Assembly: GCA_015179045.1 (NCBI GenBank)
Contig: WHUZ01000008.1
Location: 1,116,001 to 1,180,000, forward strand
From: Kalaharituber pfeilii
Lineage: Eukaryota > Ascomycota > Pezizomycetes > Pezizales > Pezizaceae
Length of the DNA: 64,000 nucleotides
Reading direction: 5' to 3'
Every line of letters begins with the position of its first letter. The stretch's first letter is position 1. A program made the position numbers and the translations under genes. The notes beneath the pieces were generated by a model. The model was not told where the DNA came from. It did no database searches and saw only the letters and a list, made by a program, of their open reading frames with translations. This document shows positions 35,240 through 46,160 of this stretch, in pieces.

Positions 35240-36305
35240 GGTAGGACAGGATTGTAGACGAAGTATTACTTCATTGATTTTGAAAATTAACTGAGTTGCA
35301 TATCCTAATCCGTGGGCTAGTTAGGCTTGCACCTCAACATGAATCATCTGCAGCAAGAGGTTGCAGTAAGAGGTGTATATTCGTTGAGCTATAGGGACTT
35401 GCCATTGCTGGTCAGAAGCAGAAAATGCACCAGAATGCTATGTCTAGTGCAAGCATTGGGCCAGTCAGTCGATATCGTGGACGCTAACAACTGGCCCGGG
35501 CCACTACGGTAGATAGCTTCACTTAGGTCGTTGCACAGGGATCACAGAAGAATGTCAGGCGAGACATTAGATCTACAGTCCATACCCGATCTGCTATCCA
35601 AACGACGAGGTAGTGCAGCCTTTGACCTATTTTAAGGCCGGCCGAAACCTCATCGTTCTACAAATGAGAAACGACTCTCAAAAAGCTCACGAGGCCTGGA
35701 CATCTGGATACCAAAATAACTATCTCTGCTTGCTCCTTTACTGGCTGTTAGATCTTTTGAGTGCCAATAGCGGGACTGATGTCGACTGGTTCGAGTAGGT
35801 GCTTGGAATTGCCTAAAAAAAGCCGGCTGGACATGCTTTATACCAAGTCAGACCTGGATACTTCGGCGAAGGGGTCCAGGTTGCTAGGTGCGGGGAAGTT
35901 ATCGCAGTGGTATCTACGTCATCAAAAGTAGCGCTCGGCTAGAAAGGGTGGCTCCCGGTAAGAAGGTATTCTGGCTGCAGGATGCATATCGGTCAGTTAC
36001 AGCTACTATCATTAACCACCAGTACGATGTGTGTTAGATGAATCACTGTTGTCTGGTTGCACCAGATAGAAGCCGAGAAGCTGCAACAAGAGCTTCTGGT
36101 ATCTATGGAAGGTCTCTTTGGACAATCTTTTCCGAAATGCAGCATACGTGGAAGGGTCCAGAGAGTGGCGAAGGTAACCTTGTGACTAAATTTAGGACCA
36201 GCGGCTTTCACCAGGCAGGTCTGACGTATATCCTCTAAACTGGGCATTTTGTGACTCGTCTTGTGGAGGACGGCGAATGACAGTTTTAAGCTTCGAACTT
36301 CCACG
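35240..36305. other. gene-free stretch
   Basis: Short frames only, none recognised. Confidence 0.45.
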
Positions 36306-36317
36306 CCGAACTTTGTC

Positions 36318-36501
36318 TTTTTTTTTCTTTTTTTTTTCTTTTTGTTCACGTAACCCCGCATACAGGCTACCAGCCTATGGCAGGGACCCATATACCCGGG
36401 TCAGGTTAGAAGCAACTGACTACAAACTCTACATACACACCTCGAGCACCCAATACCATCCCCAGCAACCCCAGATCAAGACTGGCAAACCAAATATTCG
36501 A
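36318..36501 (-). mobile_element. second non-LTR tail family, 184 bp copy
   Basis: On the minus strand the copy runs from TTTGGTTTGCCAGTCTTGAT to AGGCTGGTAGCCT, TATGCGGGGTTACGTGAAC and an A-rich tail with G interruptions. Target duplications CCGAACTTTGTC lie at 36306-36317 and 36502-36513. No tRNA-type A or B box is visible, so it is either a truncated LINE of another family or a non-tRNA SINE. Confidence 0.85.
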
Positions 36502-36513
36502 CCGAACTTTGTC

Positions 36514-36931
36514 CATGAGTGCTGGCCATCTGAGTCACTTCCCTAGTCACCCCCACCACACCTTTTCAATTGAGTAGTAGCGTAATTTTTAAGTTTCCCT
36601 TGCATCTTTGAGCATTCATCTGGTCAGGTTGACACCCGGCCTCAACCACATACTGTGGAGAGAAGGGGCATAAAAATTGGTCTCCATTGAACACAATCGT
36701 CGACCAGTGGTCATTGGCCGCTTGCCCAGTTACTGCCTTGCAGGAACTAACATGTCAATCATCTAGCAAATCACCCGGGCACCATCAAAATGTGCATGTT
36801 TTCTTCCCCTGTGCTTCAGCACAGTTTACATGTTAGCTCGATAAGATTGAATATGGCCATGAAAACATGTATCTCAGTTGTTGGTACCCGTTATACATAT
36901 GCTGGTATATATTAAATTACTGATAGCTTTT
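36514..36931. other. gene-free stretch
   Basis: No gene or repeat recognised between the two second-family insertions. Confidence 0.45.
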
Positions 36932-36942
36932 GGGTATATGGA

Positions 36943-37006
36943 GGCCCTGCCATGGCGAACAGCTGCAAGCGGGGTTACGTGAAATTTTTTTCTTTTTGAA
37001 AAAAAA
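36943..37006 (+). mobile_element. micro-insertion of second non-LTR tail family (64 bp)
   Basis: GGCCCTGCCATGGCGAAC, GCTGCAAGCGGGGTTACGTG and a mixed T/A tail are flanked by perfect 11 bp repeats, GGGTATATGGA, at 36932-36942 and 37007-37017. This shows that the family, like the LINE, inserts as extremely short 3' fragments. Confidence 0.85.
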
Positions 37007-37017
37007 GGGTATATGGA

Positions 37018-37605
37018 TATATAGTGTGTCAAACATGTATTTCAGTCCCTTGATAGCAAACTACCACTACACCTAGGAACACCGGCCATGGGGTGCCGGA
37101 TAGGGGGGATCACAAGTGCATTCAGATTGTTCGCCCTCAATTGATGCACTGGGAAGCAGAAGGGACATAGTCTCGCTCACACCGGGATACTTAATACATA
37201 TATACTCGTAAGTGTCTCCCAGTAAACTGGCTATGTAATTGAGTTGAGAGCTAGTTAGTCTCATGGCAAGTAAGCTACCTCAGTAGGTACTGTAGGACCT
37301 TCCTGATTGGGAGGTTGCAGATACTTGTAACATTACCTATTGCAGGAAACGACGATGGCCATTTGGGAGGAGCAAAAGGGAGATGTATGGAAGGAACTGA
37401 TGATCCCTTTCCTCTACAATATCAAGACACCACAAGAGAACGAATCATTTTGCGCTTCAAGTGCTTACTTTTCTTCACACCAGTAATCTTTATCCTACAG
37501 ATTTGGCGCTCCTGGAAAGTCCTGGTGTTGAATTGGTTCTGAGAGTGCTGCGGTACTCTATTCCTTTATCTGCAGACACGGAGACCATTTGAGGATACAC
37601 AGTTA
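37018..37605. other. gene-free stretch
   Basis: Short unsupported frames only. Confidence 0.45.
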
Positions 37606-37612
37606 AGGAAGC

Positions 37613-37828
37613 TTTTTTTTTTTTTTTAACATACTCGTGTGCCGCCTGGCGGGCTATGACGAGGATAAATACATAAGAGATAAAAGAGGAAGAAATGGAA
37701 ACAATAACAGCAAAGAAAATAAACACCAGTTCAGACCATAGTCCCAAAGACCCTGGACTGGTCATCTCTCCATCCACCTCAACAGGTCAGCCAGTAGTTC
37801 CTCTTCGCTCTGCTTGCCCGCCGTGTTC
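37613..37828 (-). mobile_element. 5'-truncated LINE, 216 bp
   Basis: The minus strand ends in the LINE tail (T-run, ACTCGTGTGCCGCCTGGCGG, GCTATGACGAG). Its 5' part encodes EELLADLLRWMER and a stop, the last residues of the LINE polyprotein. A probable 7 bp target duplication, AGGAAGC, lies at 37606-37612 and 37829-37835. Confidence 0.8.
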
Positions 37829-37850
37829 AGGAAGCAAAGCAAAGGGAGTA

Positions 37851-38283
37851 CAGTTTTCCCTTGCTATTACCGGATCTGTAAAATCCGGCCCTTTTCGTCA
37901 AGGTTCCGTTATAAAATAAAATGCTTGACAGAAACACAATAGGGATGGGCAGCAAAAATAATGGAAATTGCCTAATTGGGAACTGGCGACAATGACAACC
38001 TAATTTAATTATGTAAAGTCAAGTTTAGTAAGCGTGTTCAAGGTGAATGCAAAGGTGGGGCAGCCAAGATTGGACGTATAAGTATAGTGTATCTGGTATA
38101 GCAAATATTTGTATGGAGACAGGGGGGCAAATGCCTGGTAATTCCTGTCCGGTCCGGTTTTCTTAGTGCGTCCTGTATATGTAGCAAGAGGATTTTGTAT
38201 GGGAACGGAATGTATCGGCCTGAGAGCATCCGGTATAGCAAGGTTTCCGGTACAGCGAGGTTCGGGATAGCAAGGGAAAACTG
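37851..38283 (-). mobile_element. pogo-type MITE, 433 bp
   Basis: The ends are inverted CAGTTTTCCCTTGCTAT with a TA duplication on each side (37849-37850, 38284-38285). Its interior matches the element at 54503-54925 in the opposite orientation, including CATACAAAA and GGACCGGACAGGAATT blocks. It inserted within about 20 bp of the truncated LINE end. Frames across it are shadows. Confidence 0.85.
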
Positions 38284-38285
38284 TA

Positions 38286-38648
38286 TCTGAATAGCCGGCT
38301 AACCTAAGAAGATTCCTGGAATCAAAATATAGATCTGACCATACGGAGGCGTGATGCCACAACTGAAACGTGATTGTTGGTCATCCTACCAGTCTCAACT
38401 CCATCTCGCAAAACGGAGACGGACAGCCCTTCATCCCCAGAGACCACCTGGAATTTGAGGATCTTGAGGAAGACAGTGAAAGCTTTCCAGCAACTGTGGA
38501 GCAATATCCGATGACTGCCCGAAGATGTGCTTCATGAATTTCTTCCGTCTGGAGAAATTTTCGGAGAAAATAATGATCCTTGTGCAAATCAGTTCCAGGA
38601 TACTTATGGGTAATCCTTGAACTTTCATTCCATTTTCTGGACAGACAG
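38286..38648. other. gene-free spacer
   Basis: Overlapping minus-strand frames at 38322-38628 carry no recognised motif. Confidence 0.4.
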
Positions 38649-38650
38649 TA

Positions 38651-38749
38651 CAGGTGACCCTGGCTATAATGAGCCTCTTTTTAGTGAAAACCTGGCTACT
38701 GAAGAGGATCAGTCGGATTTTTGGCCTTCATTATAGCCATGGTCACGTG
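38651..38749. mobile_element. pogo-type MITE, 99 bp, second subfamily
   Basis: The ends CAGGTGACCCTGGCTATAAT and (reverse complement) CACGTGACCATGGCTATAAT are inverted repeats beside TA. It matches both ends of the longer copy at 47820-47993 and lacks that copy's middle, so it is a deletion derivative. Confidence 0.85.
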
Positions 38750-39024
38750 TATGAGGCTGATCCACTTAGAGAAAGTGAAAGTACCCTACCTACTTAGATC
38801 AGTATGTATGTAGCCTATGCTGGGCGGCTGGGCGCCTAACCATGGCAAGAGACTAACCAAATCTGCAGTTAATCAACTACCCAGAACCTCCTCCCCGCAG
38901 GGATGAACCAATCTAAGACACGTAAGTTACATAAGCCATTAACTATGTCAGGTATTGCAATACAGCAGTTGTCTGAATCGTTCAAGTTGGATTTAAATTT
39001 CGAAAAAAAAAAACTTGAAGGGGC

Positions 39025-40334
39025 TTTTTTTTTTTTTGTATATATCATTACTCGCATGCCGCCCTATGGGCTATGGCGAGAAATTACAAAGGAAATAATG
39101 AACTAAGATAAAGACATTGCGAAAATAGGAATGTAAGTAACCGCTAGCCAAGTTATCTCTCCATCTGCCTCCAACACCCCCTGGCCATCCTCCGCGTCTC
39201 GGACCTGTCCCATATGTGTGTCACTGTTTCTTCCTCCTTCCCGCACCATCTGCATTCCGCGTTATCCGCCTGGCCCAACTTGTGCCTCCAGGCCCTCAGG
39301 CCTTTCCCGCCAAGTAGGCCCGCCAATGTTCGCACCATGCCTCCCAATCTCTGCAATGGCCTGTAGCTCATGCCTAGTCTATCCCTCTCCTGGGTTCGTT
39401 GTGCCTTTGTCATCATCCGCACGCCCGCCTCCGTAACTGTTTCCGGTTGGTAGGGTAGAAAGGCTCCTACTGTACCTTCACCGCCTTGTCTGCCTCTTTA
39501 TTTCCCTTGATGCCCTTGTGTCCTTTACCCTACATTACTACTACGGTAAATCCTCCTTGGGCTACCCTGCCCTCCCAGACTCTCCTGTACATCTCGCTGG
39601 TACCGTCTGGGGTTGGCCTCCCCTCTGGAATCTTCTTTAGCTCGCCGATCGCCGCTTGCAAGTCCGATATGATTAAGATCTCCTTGCCCCCTTTTTCGAG
39701 AGCTCTGGCTATGGCTATCAGCTCAGCATCATTAACTGTGGCCCTTGTACCTAACTAGGCTGGCTCCCTCCTGCCGTCCCGCCAAATACCCACTCTCGTC
39801 CTCCCCTGAGTCCTGCTGCTGTTTGTGTATCCTGCTTTCCAGCCTTCATCCTCTGCCTCCGCAATCTTCTCTTCCCACTCGTCTTTCTCTGCTGCTGGTG
39901 TTAGTGAGATGAGTACAGCAATTGGCTCTTTCCAACCTAGGCTGCCCCGCAGGTAGGTGTGGTCCTCCTCTTCCTCCAGTAGTCTTTCCTCTCTGAATTC
40001 CCGGCCCTCTACCCTAGTTCTTTCCCCTTCTATGAATGTCTGCACTGACTCTAGGTTAGCTAGTCCCTCAAGTATGTCCCGCCGCGTACCCCTGGGAGAC
40101 CCTGTTATTGACCTGGCTACTGTGTATTGCCATTTCTCTAGCTCTTGTCTGCTGGGGCCCCAGCTAATCCATCCACGCCCAGCTGCCCCAGCAGGCAACT
40201 GGCCTCGCTATTGTCTAAATCCGTCTTCTCCGGGAGAGGCCTAACCCGCCTAGTCAGCTGGCTATGGCCCACGCCGCCTTGCCAAGGTTCAATCTCTCCA
40301 GGAAGTGCTTGTTAAACTGGAGTTCCCAGTTCCT
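39025..40334 (-). mobile_element. 5'-truncated LINE, about 1.3 kb
   Basis: On the minus strand it starts within the end of the reverse transcriptase region (FNKHFLERLNLGKAAWA, about 40345-40260). It continues through the RT-RNase H linker (open 39755-40198) and a broken RNase H region (39430-39760, KGHKGIKGNKEADK-like). The end is the Cys/His knuckle ECRWCGKEEETVTHIWD near 39260-39215 and a stop at 39153. The 3' UTR ends in ACTCGCATGCCGCCCTATGG with a T-run on the plus strand. Stops and frame changes show it is dead. Flanks GAAGGGGC (39017-39024) and GAAAGGGC (40335-40342) may be a mutated target duplication. It is the most complete LINE copy in the window. Confidence 0.85.
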
Positions 40335-40342
40335 GGAAAGGG

Positions 40343-40594
40343 CATTGAAACCCTTTTTCCCCCCCTTCTTTTTTCTGTTTTGCGCTCTCCTTTTCCTTCT
40401 ATTTTTGTTCTCGCATGTTGACGGTATCAAGGCTTTGCCCAACATGGGTGTTGGCTCCCGGAGTGTACACTTATTTGATAATGGTGACAAGCACCTAGGA
40501 CTCACGGCGACCAAGCATGGCTCCGCGCGTTTTATATTTTTTTTTCCCCCTCCTTGCCATGAATGAGACAAATTCACTTCACGGCAAAAAAGCA
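40343..40594. other. short spacer before solo LTR
   Basis: T- and C-rich sequence without a gene. Confidence 0.4.
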
Positions 40595-40599
40595 CTCCG

Positions 40600-41078
40600 T
40601 GTTACGGTTTCTACGATGATGTAGTAAATATGAGGGTGTAACTTAGGACAACGCTTGGTGCTTGACCTTCGAGAGGGCAGCTCTTGCTGGCCCTTCTTAT
40701 AGCCAATCCTGCGTGCCTACTGTATATTGTGATTGCTATCTATGCTACCCTAACAGACCTCCAGCAGCTTCAGCAGCTTCAGCAGTTCACGTAACTCCGT
40801 CAACACTTATCTCCATAGCTCCGATGCAGCTATAGCTATCTCCATATCTCCGGCCCTGACTGTTTCTCTGAGGTGTGGCTGTCCTTCCGGAATCTCCGGT
40901 CCGTGCCCGAGGCACTGTCTTACCGCTCTGACCATGCCGGCGTTCCTTGTGATACACATCCGTGCCCAACCCTTGTTTCATTGCCAGACTGTAGCTATCA
41001 GTTGATCAGGCCGAATTGTCACTAGCAGCTCTACAGGCCAATGTGGGTGGATATCCCCTTCGTGGGTAGACCCTGACA
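40600..41078 (+). mobile_element. solo LTR, 479 bp
   Basis: It begins TGTTACGGTTTCTACGATGA and ends ACCCTGACA, so it has TG..CA termini. A perfect 5 bp duplication, CTCCG, lies at 40595-40599 and 41079-41083. It matches the LTRs at 41480 and 43342 but has a diverged middle (CAGCAGCTTCAGCAGCTTCA in place of the GGTGGC repeats). A single LTR with matching flanks is the product of recombination between the two LTRs of a full element. Confidence 0.9.
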
Positions 41079-41083
41079 CTCCG

Positions 41084-41474
41084 AGGTTCAAATAGACACG
41101 AATGTCTCATGGGAGTATTTCTGGTATACTAGGTGTATATTCAATGTCTCTGAGCTATCTCCCGAGAACCTGTCACGAAGCCACTGGCCATTACTCGCAT
41201 TCTCTCTATCCCAGAACGAGTCACCAACAGTAGCTGAGTTATTATATACTTGTAGCAAAAAAGTGCGGTGTATTATTTCGGTATGCATCGTAGCTTAACG
41301 GAACTACCACATGACATTAGTGAATTTCAAATTCAAGAATTGCCAGCTGTAAATAAACCCGACTTGGCGTACATACACTTTCCTCGAATTTGTCCGGTAT
41401 TGTCTGCATTACATACTATGCAGTTTGTAAAATATGTCCAAATCTTATAGTGCTAGCACAACCATAGCCATTTC
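41084..41474. other. gene-free spacer between LTR copies
   Basis: No recognised motif. Confidence 0.4.
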
Positions 41475-41479
41475 GTAAT

Positions 41480-41920
41480 TGTTACGGTTTCTACGATGAT
41501 GTAGTAAATATGAGGGTGTAACTTAGGACAACGCTTGGTGCTTGACCTTTCGACAGGGCAGCTCTAGCTGGCCCTTCTTATAGTCAATCCGGGGTGCCTT
41601 CCTTCTATTGTTTATCTATGCTATGATATCACGATGTTCTATCTATGGGCATCCCTCAGCCACTGCCTCGCCTCATCTAGAGGTCCATCCGGTGGCTCTG
41701 CTCCTGGAGGTCCATTCGGTGGCTTTGCTCCTAGAGGTCCGTCCGGTGGCTGTCGCTACGCTCTGACCATGCCGACGTTCCTTGTGATACACATCCGTGC
41801 CCAACCCATGTTTCACTGCCAGACTGTAGCTATCGGTTGATCAGACCGAATTGTCACTCGCAGCTTTACAGGCCAATGTGGGTGGATATCCCCTTCGCGG
41901 GTAGAGTCTAGACCCTGACA
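41480..41920 (+). mobile_element. LTR, 441 bp, left arm of inverted pair
   Basis: TGTTACGG to CCTGACA, same family as the solo LTR. The middle carries a roughly 27 bp near-repeat (GGTGGCTCTGCTCCTGGAGG and variants) that gives a Gly/Pro-rich frame on this strand. The left flank is GTAAT (41475-41479) but the right flank is AATAG, so this copy has no duplication of its own. The copy at 43342-43774 is almost identical and inverted. Confidence 0.9.
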
Positions 41921-42110
41921 AATAGGCTCAGAACGTAGGGGGCTAGGCTCAGAACGGAGGGCTGTAATAGGCTCAGAACGGAGGGCTGTAATAGGCTCAA
42001 GAACGGAGGGCTGTAATAGACTCAGAACGAAGGGGGATAGGCTCAGAATGGAGGGCTGTAATAGGCCCAGAACAGAGAGTTGTAATAGGCTCAGAATAAA
42101 GGTCTGTAAT
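41921..42110. repeat. tandem repeat next to LTR
   Basis: About seven imperfect units of 20-26 bp built on AGGCTCAGAACGGAGGGCTG. It begins directly after the LTR end. Whether it is part of the retroelement interior is unknown. Confidence 0.85.
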
Positions 42111-43336
42111 CTTATTAGTGGTATATTCTTAAAAACAGTGATGAAGATATCTTTCAAAATGATTGGAACCTCCAGGCAGAAATCAAGATCCGTTAAGCTA
42201 ACACACCATTAGAGAGAAGGGAGGAAGAAGACCTACTAGCTTTTGAGACAAACTGTTTTACCGTGTTGGGACCTGAAAATCTCAGATCTAGAAAATAAGT
42301 TGTTAATTAAAGCTATGAGAAAGTATTGAGAAATTAGCTATATGGAGGGAATCGACTTCTTGCTTCCTATGAAGTCTTCACATGGAAAGGTTCCTGTAAA
42401 GAAGGTTTATTGAGAACAAGTGCTGAATGAATCTCGAAGTGTCGGGAGGTTCTTATAAGTGGGTGTGGAGGCCCCATGGTAGTGTAGATTAGTATAGTAC
42501 CGAAAATGGTAGTTACCACAACCAAACCAATAGAAGCCTCAATACCTCTTGAGCCCTATAACTGAGTATTTCCAGTGCCCCAAACCAGAGACTGTGCAAT
42601 CCCAGCCCCTTCGCAAGTAGGTGCTCCATTACCTTATTATATTCGGAGGTGTGATAACTGGCAAGCCGAAGCGGGTTACCGAATGAGGCTGATGGCTGAA
42701 TACAGCTGACCACAGCAGCCGAACGATGGATCGACACAGCAGTGACCTCAGTACGACTCAGGATAAAGCGACTAGATGCACACTAACATAAGAATCATCC
42801 CAATGGATCAAATGGGTAGCACTGTTAGCACATGTTGAGCATCTTTGTGGTCTTCTCGTTATTATACTACATGTAAAGTATGTGTGTGTGTCATCATTAC
42901 CTGATCGTTCAGTGCTTATTCACTTCATCTATACATATCTGTTCATTCTCCTGTAAAGAGTTCTGCACTGGTCAACTAAATGGTAACGATACAGCCAGTC
43001 TCTCTATATTCTTCTCACATCATGTGCCTGCGTACCCACTACGAACAATTCGGGTCATCCTATAGCTCACGAGCTATCGCTGTATTCCTTACAGGAGGGC
43101 AGGTGGTTCTATGGTGACAGACTATAGCAGCTCAGCAGAGTACAGTGGTAAGGAAGGGCAGAGAGAAGGATCAGGAACCAGGTGGGTTGTAACCAGCAAC
43201 TGGTTAGCTGCCTATAGGTAGCTGGCAATTGTGAGCTTGTCGGCTATTAGTAGCCAAATACTTGTCTATAGATTGCGTAGCAAAGTGTATGAATACCATA
43301 TGTAATGATGATAATATTCAATTTGGTACAGAGTAC
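42111..43336. other. unassigned sequence between inverted LTRs
   Basis: About 1.2 kb with no retrotransposon protein motif, primer-binding site or polypurine tract that I can recognise. It may be interior remains plus inverted flanking DNA. Confidence 0.5.
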
Positions 43337-43341
43337 ATTAC

Positions 43342-43774
43342 TGTCAGAGTCTACCCGCGAAGGGGATATCCACCCGCACTGGCCTGTAAAGCTGCGAGTG
43401 ACAATTCGGTCTGATCAACCGATAGCTACAGTCTGGCAGTGAAACATGGTTGGGCACGGATGTGTATCACAAGGAACGTCGGCATGGTCAGAGCGTAGCG
43501 ACAGCCACCGGACGGACCTCTAGGAGCAAAGCCACCGAATGGACCTCCAGGAGCAGAGCCACCGGATGGACCTCTAGATGAGGCGAGGCAGTGGCTGAGG
43601 GATGCCCATAGATAGAACATCGTGATATCATAGCATAGATAAACAATAGAAGGAAGGCACCCCGGATTGACTATAAGAAGGGCCAGCTAGAGCTGCCCTG
43701 TCGAAAGGTCAAGCACCAAGCGTTGTCCTAAGTTACACCCTCATATTTACTACATCATCGTAGAAACCGTAACA
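43342..43774 (-). mobile_element. LTR, 433 bp, right arm of inverted pair
   Basis: Inverted and almost identical to 41480-41920, with TGTCAG and GTAACA ends on the plus strand. The left flank is ATTAC (43337-43341), the reverse complement of the GTAAT that flanks the other arm, so the two read as the outer flanks of one insertion. The right flank is GTCCT. Confidence 0.9.
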
Positions 43775-43890
43775 GTCCTACTGCTATTAGAATTCACATT
43801 CTGACCGATCGTTTGCGAACTGTATGCTTAACTTACGAACCGGTTTACACATTAGACGTGATAAGTCCATTCTGCCTCAGCATTGGAGTC

Positions 43891-44235
43891 TAGTGAGCGG
43901 CACGAGCTAGCTCGAGCCGAGCTGGAGGGTGAGCTCGAGCTGGCGTGGCATGAGCTCGAGCCTGGATTGATCATATACATAATATTGACAAACTAAACTA
44001 AACTAAGCTAAATTTTCATCTTTCTCACTACTATCAGCTAAATTGTGCATTTCGAAGTTGTTGGTAGGTCAGAATGAGCTCCAAGTCTCTAATTATTACT
44101 ATATTAGGTATTTACAGTTTATGAAACCTTGCACTGGCTAAGCATTTTAGCGAGCTGTCAAGAATAACACAAGCATGATCTTGGCTCGTTTGAGCTCGAG
44201 CTGGCTCGAGCTGGCTCGGCTCGTGCCGCTCACTA
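43891..44235 (-). mobile_element. hAT-family MITE, 345 bp
   Basis: Inverted ends TAGTGAGCGGCACGAGC with perfect 8 bp duplications, TTGGAGTC, at 43883-43890 and 44236-44243. The interior matches the 8126 MITE in reverse orientation. Its first 50 bp are essentially identical to the left end of the hAT element at 58985. Subterminal GAGCTCGAGC motifs are repeated. Confidence 0.95.
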
Positions 44236-44408
44236 TTGGAGTCCTAATGTAAATCTATATTCAACATATTTATTGCACATTTCAGCTAAGGAATGTCACC
44301 CCTTCGGTAAATTATACAGGTAGGCCTCTAGAAAATTCACAATCTGTATTTTAAGCTTGTCCGTTCACCTAATAACACTGCATTGAAATAGCAGTACCTG
44401 CTCCATAA

Positions 44409-46160
44409 CTACCCTCTGGACGCTTGCTTCCTCAAGATCTTGTTCAAGCCCTCTCTCTTCTTGCAACCATCCATAAGTGCAAAGCTCTTGGCCATGACGT
44501 CCAATTCCTCAAAATTCATATCCTTGAAATAGGACGCGAATTCCATGCTTAGAGTCTCTGCAAGAAGGCATTCTTTTACAAGGCGGCTTACGTGGCGCCA
44601 CACATTCCAGGTATCTGGGTATTTGTTGTTGGCGGTGGAGGAGTTGGCGGAAATCCACTCAACGAGGGGCTATTATGGACGTTAGTTTCTGATGGCAGAG
44701 GTAAACGGGGCAGTTGACCTTGAATATCTTATCGACTTTCTCCGAGGGATGGAAGCCCCAAGCATCTGCTTGAATTGCCTTCTTATCGAAAAAAGGTTTT
44801 CAACTTCTTTATCCAGGGGCTTTCCGGAGACGTGTAGACCATGCCTATAGCGATGCCTAACTCACCGGTTTCAGTCGCTTATGTGGAATACAGAGAGCTC
44901 ACCTTGCACTCCAATATCCTTATACAACCAAATACTCCATCCGACCTTATATTGTTCATATATTCTTAATTGCTGACCCAAGAGCTCGTACCGTTCCTGA
45001 TTAATATCGGCCGCGGAATCGCCACCCTCCTCAGGTTCGTAGACAGGGCCGAACTCGCCATTCCAAGTAGCAACCTTGTGGTCTATCATCCATTGGCACT
45101 TTCGCAGGAAAGAACGTTCGAGGTGGGCATTTTGCTCCGGGGTGCCCTTGTAGCATTGACCACTAGGGAAACCCATTGTCTTACGTGTGGCTTGAAAGTT
45201 AGGATTTTGTAGAGCAAGTAGTCCCAGAGAAGAGGGCTATATACAGCGTAGTCGTGAATTGCGTACACACAGTTTGGCAAAACCTTGTTAAAGTAACTAA
45301 AATCCATGGCAAACGTGTTACCATCTAAGCATAGTATGTGGTTCGGATCGATTTTTCGAATTGATTTTTCTACTCTGTCATAGAATGAAACTAGGCGTAC
45401 ATGTTCTGTTTGGCGACGAGAAGTGAGTCTCTGCTGAAGAGCAAAACTGGAGGATTAAGCAAACCTGGATCACAAGGTTCATTCAATGGGTTGTAGCCAG
45501 CCACCCAAGCATTGTCCTTGTAGTGATCTACAAGCTGTTCCCCTAGCCATACAACTCGGTCTTGCAAGTCTTTATGTTCCCAGAAAGCAGCATAGTTTGT
45601 TGGATTGTCGCTGTGCCAATCTGGATTTTGCCCCCTGGAACAGCATATAGGGCTAGAATTGTATATATTCCCTCGTTCGCGCACTGAAAGACTCGAATTA
45701 GTTCTGATAGAGCAAAATGGTTGCCAATTTTCTTACCAAGTCGATGACTCTGTCAAGATGCTTAAACCTTTCCTTCTTCAACATCCTCGGGCTCATATCA
45801 TCTTCAAAATGTCGATAATTGAATTGTATCCGCGAGCAATCAAGCCCTAATGAGGCGAAGAATTTGGCATCTTCCTTCGAGAAAAAGTATGTGAGGAACT
45901 TGTCAAAGAAGAATTCGTATTTCTCACGCCCAAGGACCTTAAGCATTGCGGCCCGGTGCTGTGACTCATGGCCTGGGTAACCTGTTATGAAATTTTCCAT
46001 ACTGGAAGGAGCTTAGTTTCTTCGATACAAAGTTGCAATCACAAAGTGTGAATACTTACTTCATCCAGCCACCGAGCCCGGCACCCTTCAGGATAACCGG
46101 GTTTCCATTGCAATCAACGATACGCTCACCGTCAACCCCGAGAAAGTCTTTTGCAGTCAT
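44409..46160 (-). pseudogene. GH5 glycoside hydrolase, seven exons, two frameshifts
   Basis: Glycoside hydrolase family 5 (clan A), an intracellular-type enzyme without signal peptide. The exact substrate is not known. Exons on the minus strand are 46060-46160, 45737-46001, 45465-45683, 45245-45405, 44903-45179, 44707-44844 and 44409-44669. All introns are GT-AG, 37-65 bp. Motifs seen: LKGAGLGGWM (exon 1), FNYRHFEDD (exon 2), GYNPLNEPCDP with the acid/base Glu (exon 3), WNGEFGPVYE with the nucleophile Glu (exon 5) and WSIWLYKDIG. Length would be near 473 residues. Exon 3 is one base short in a five-G run (about 45640) and exon 6 has one extra A in a four-A run (about 44800); both break the frame. 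LYAVPGG in exon 3 replaces the expected LHA/PGG histidine. These point to a decaying gene, although homopolymer assembly errors could explain the indels. Confidence 0.8.

Noticed and set aside
43426..43620. Gly/Pro-rich 64-residue frame also present at 41634
   Set aside because: It is part of the LTR sequence and is duplicated only because both LTR copies contain it.
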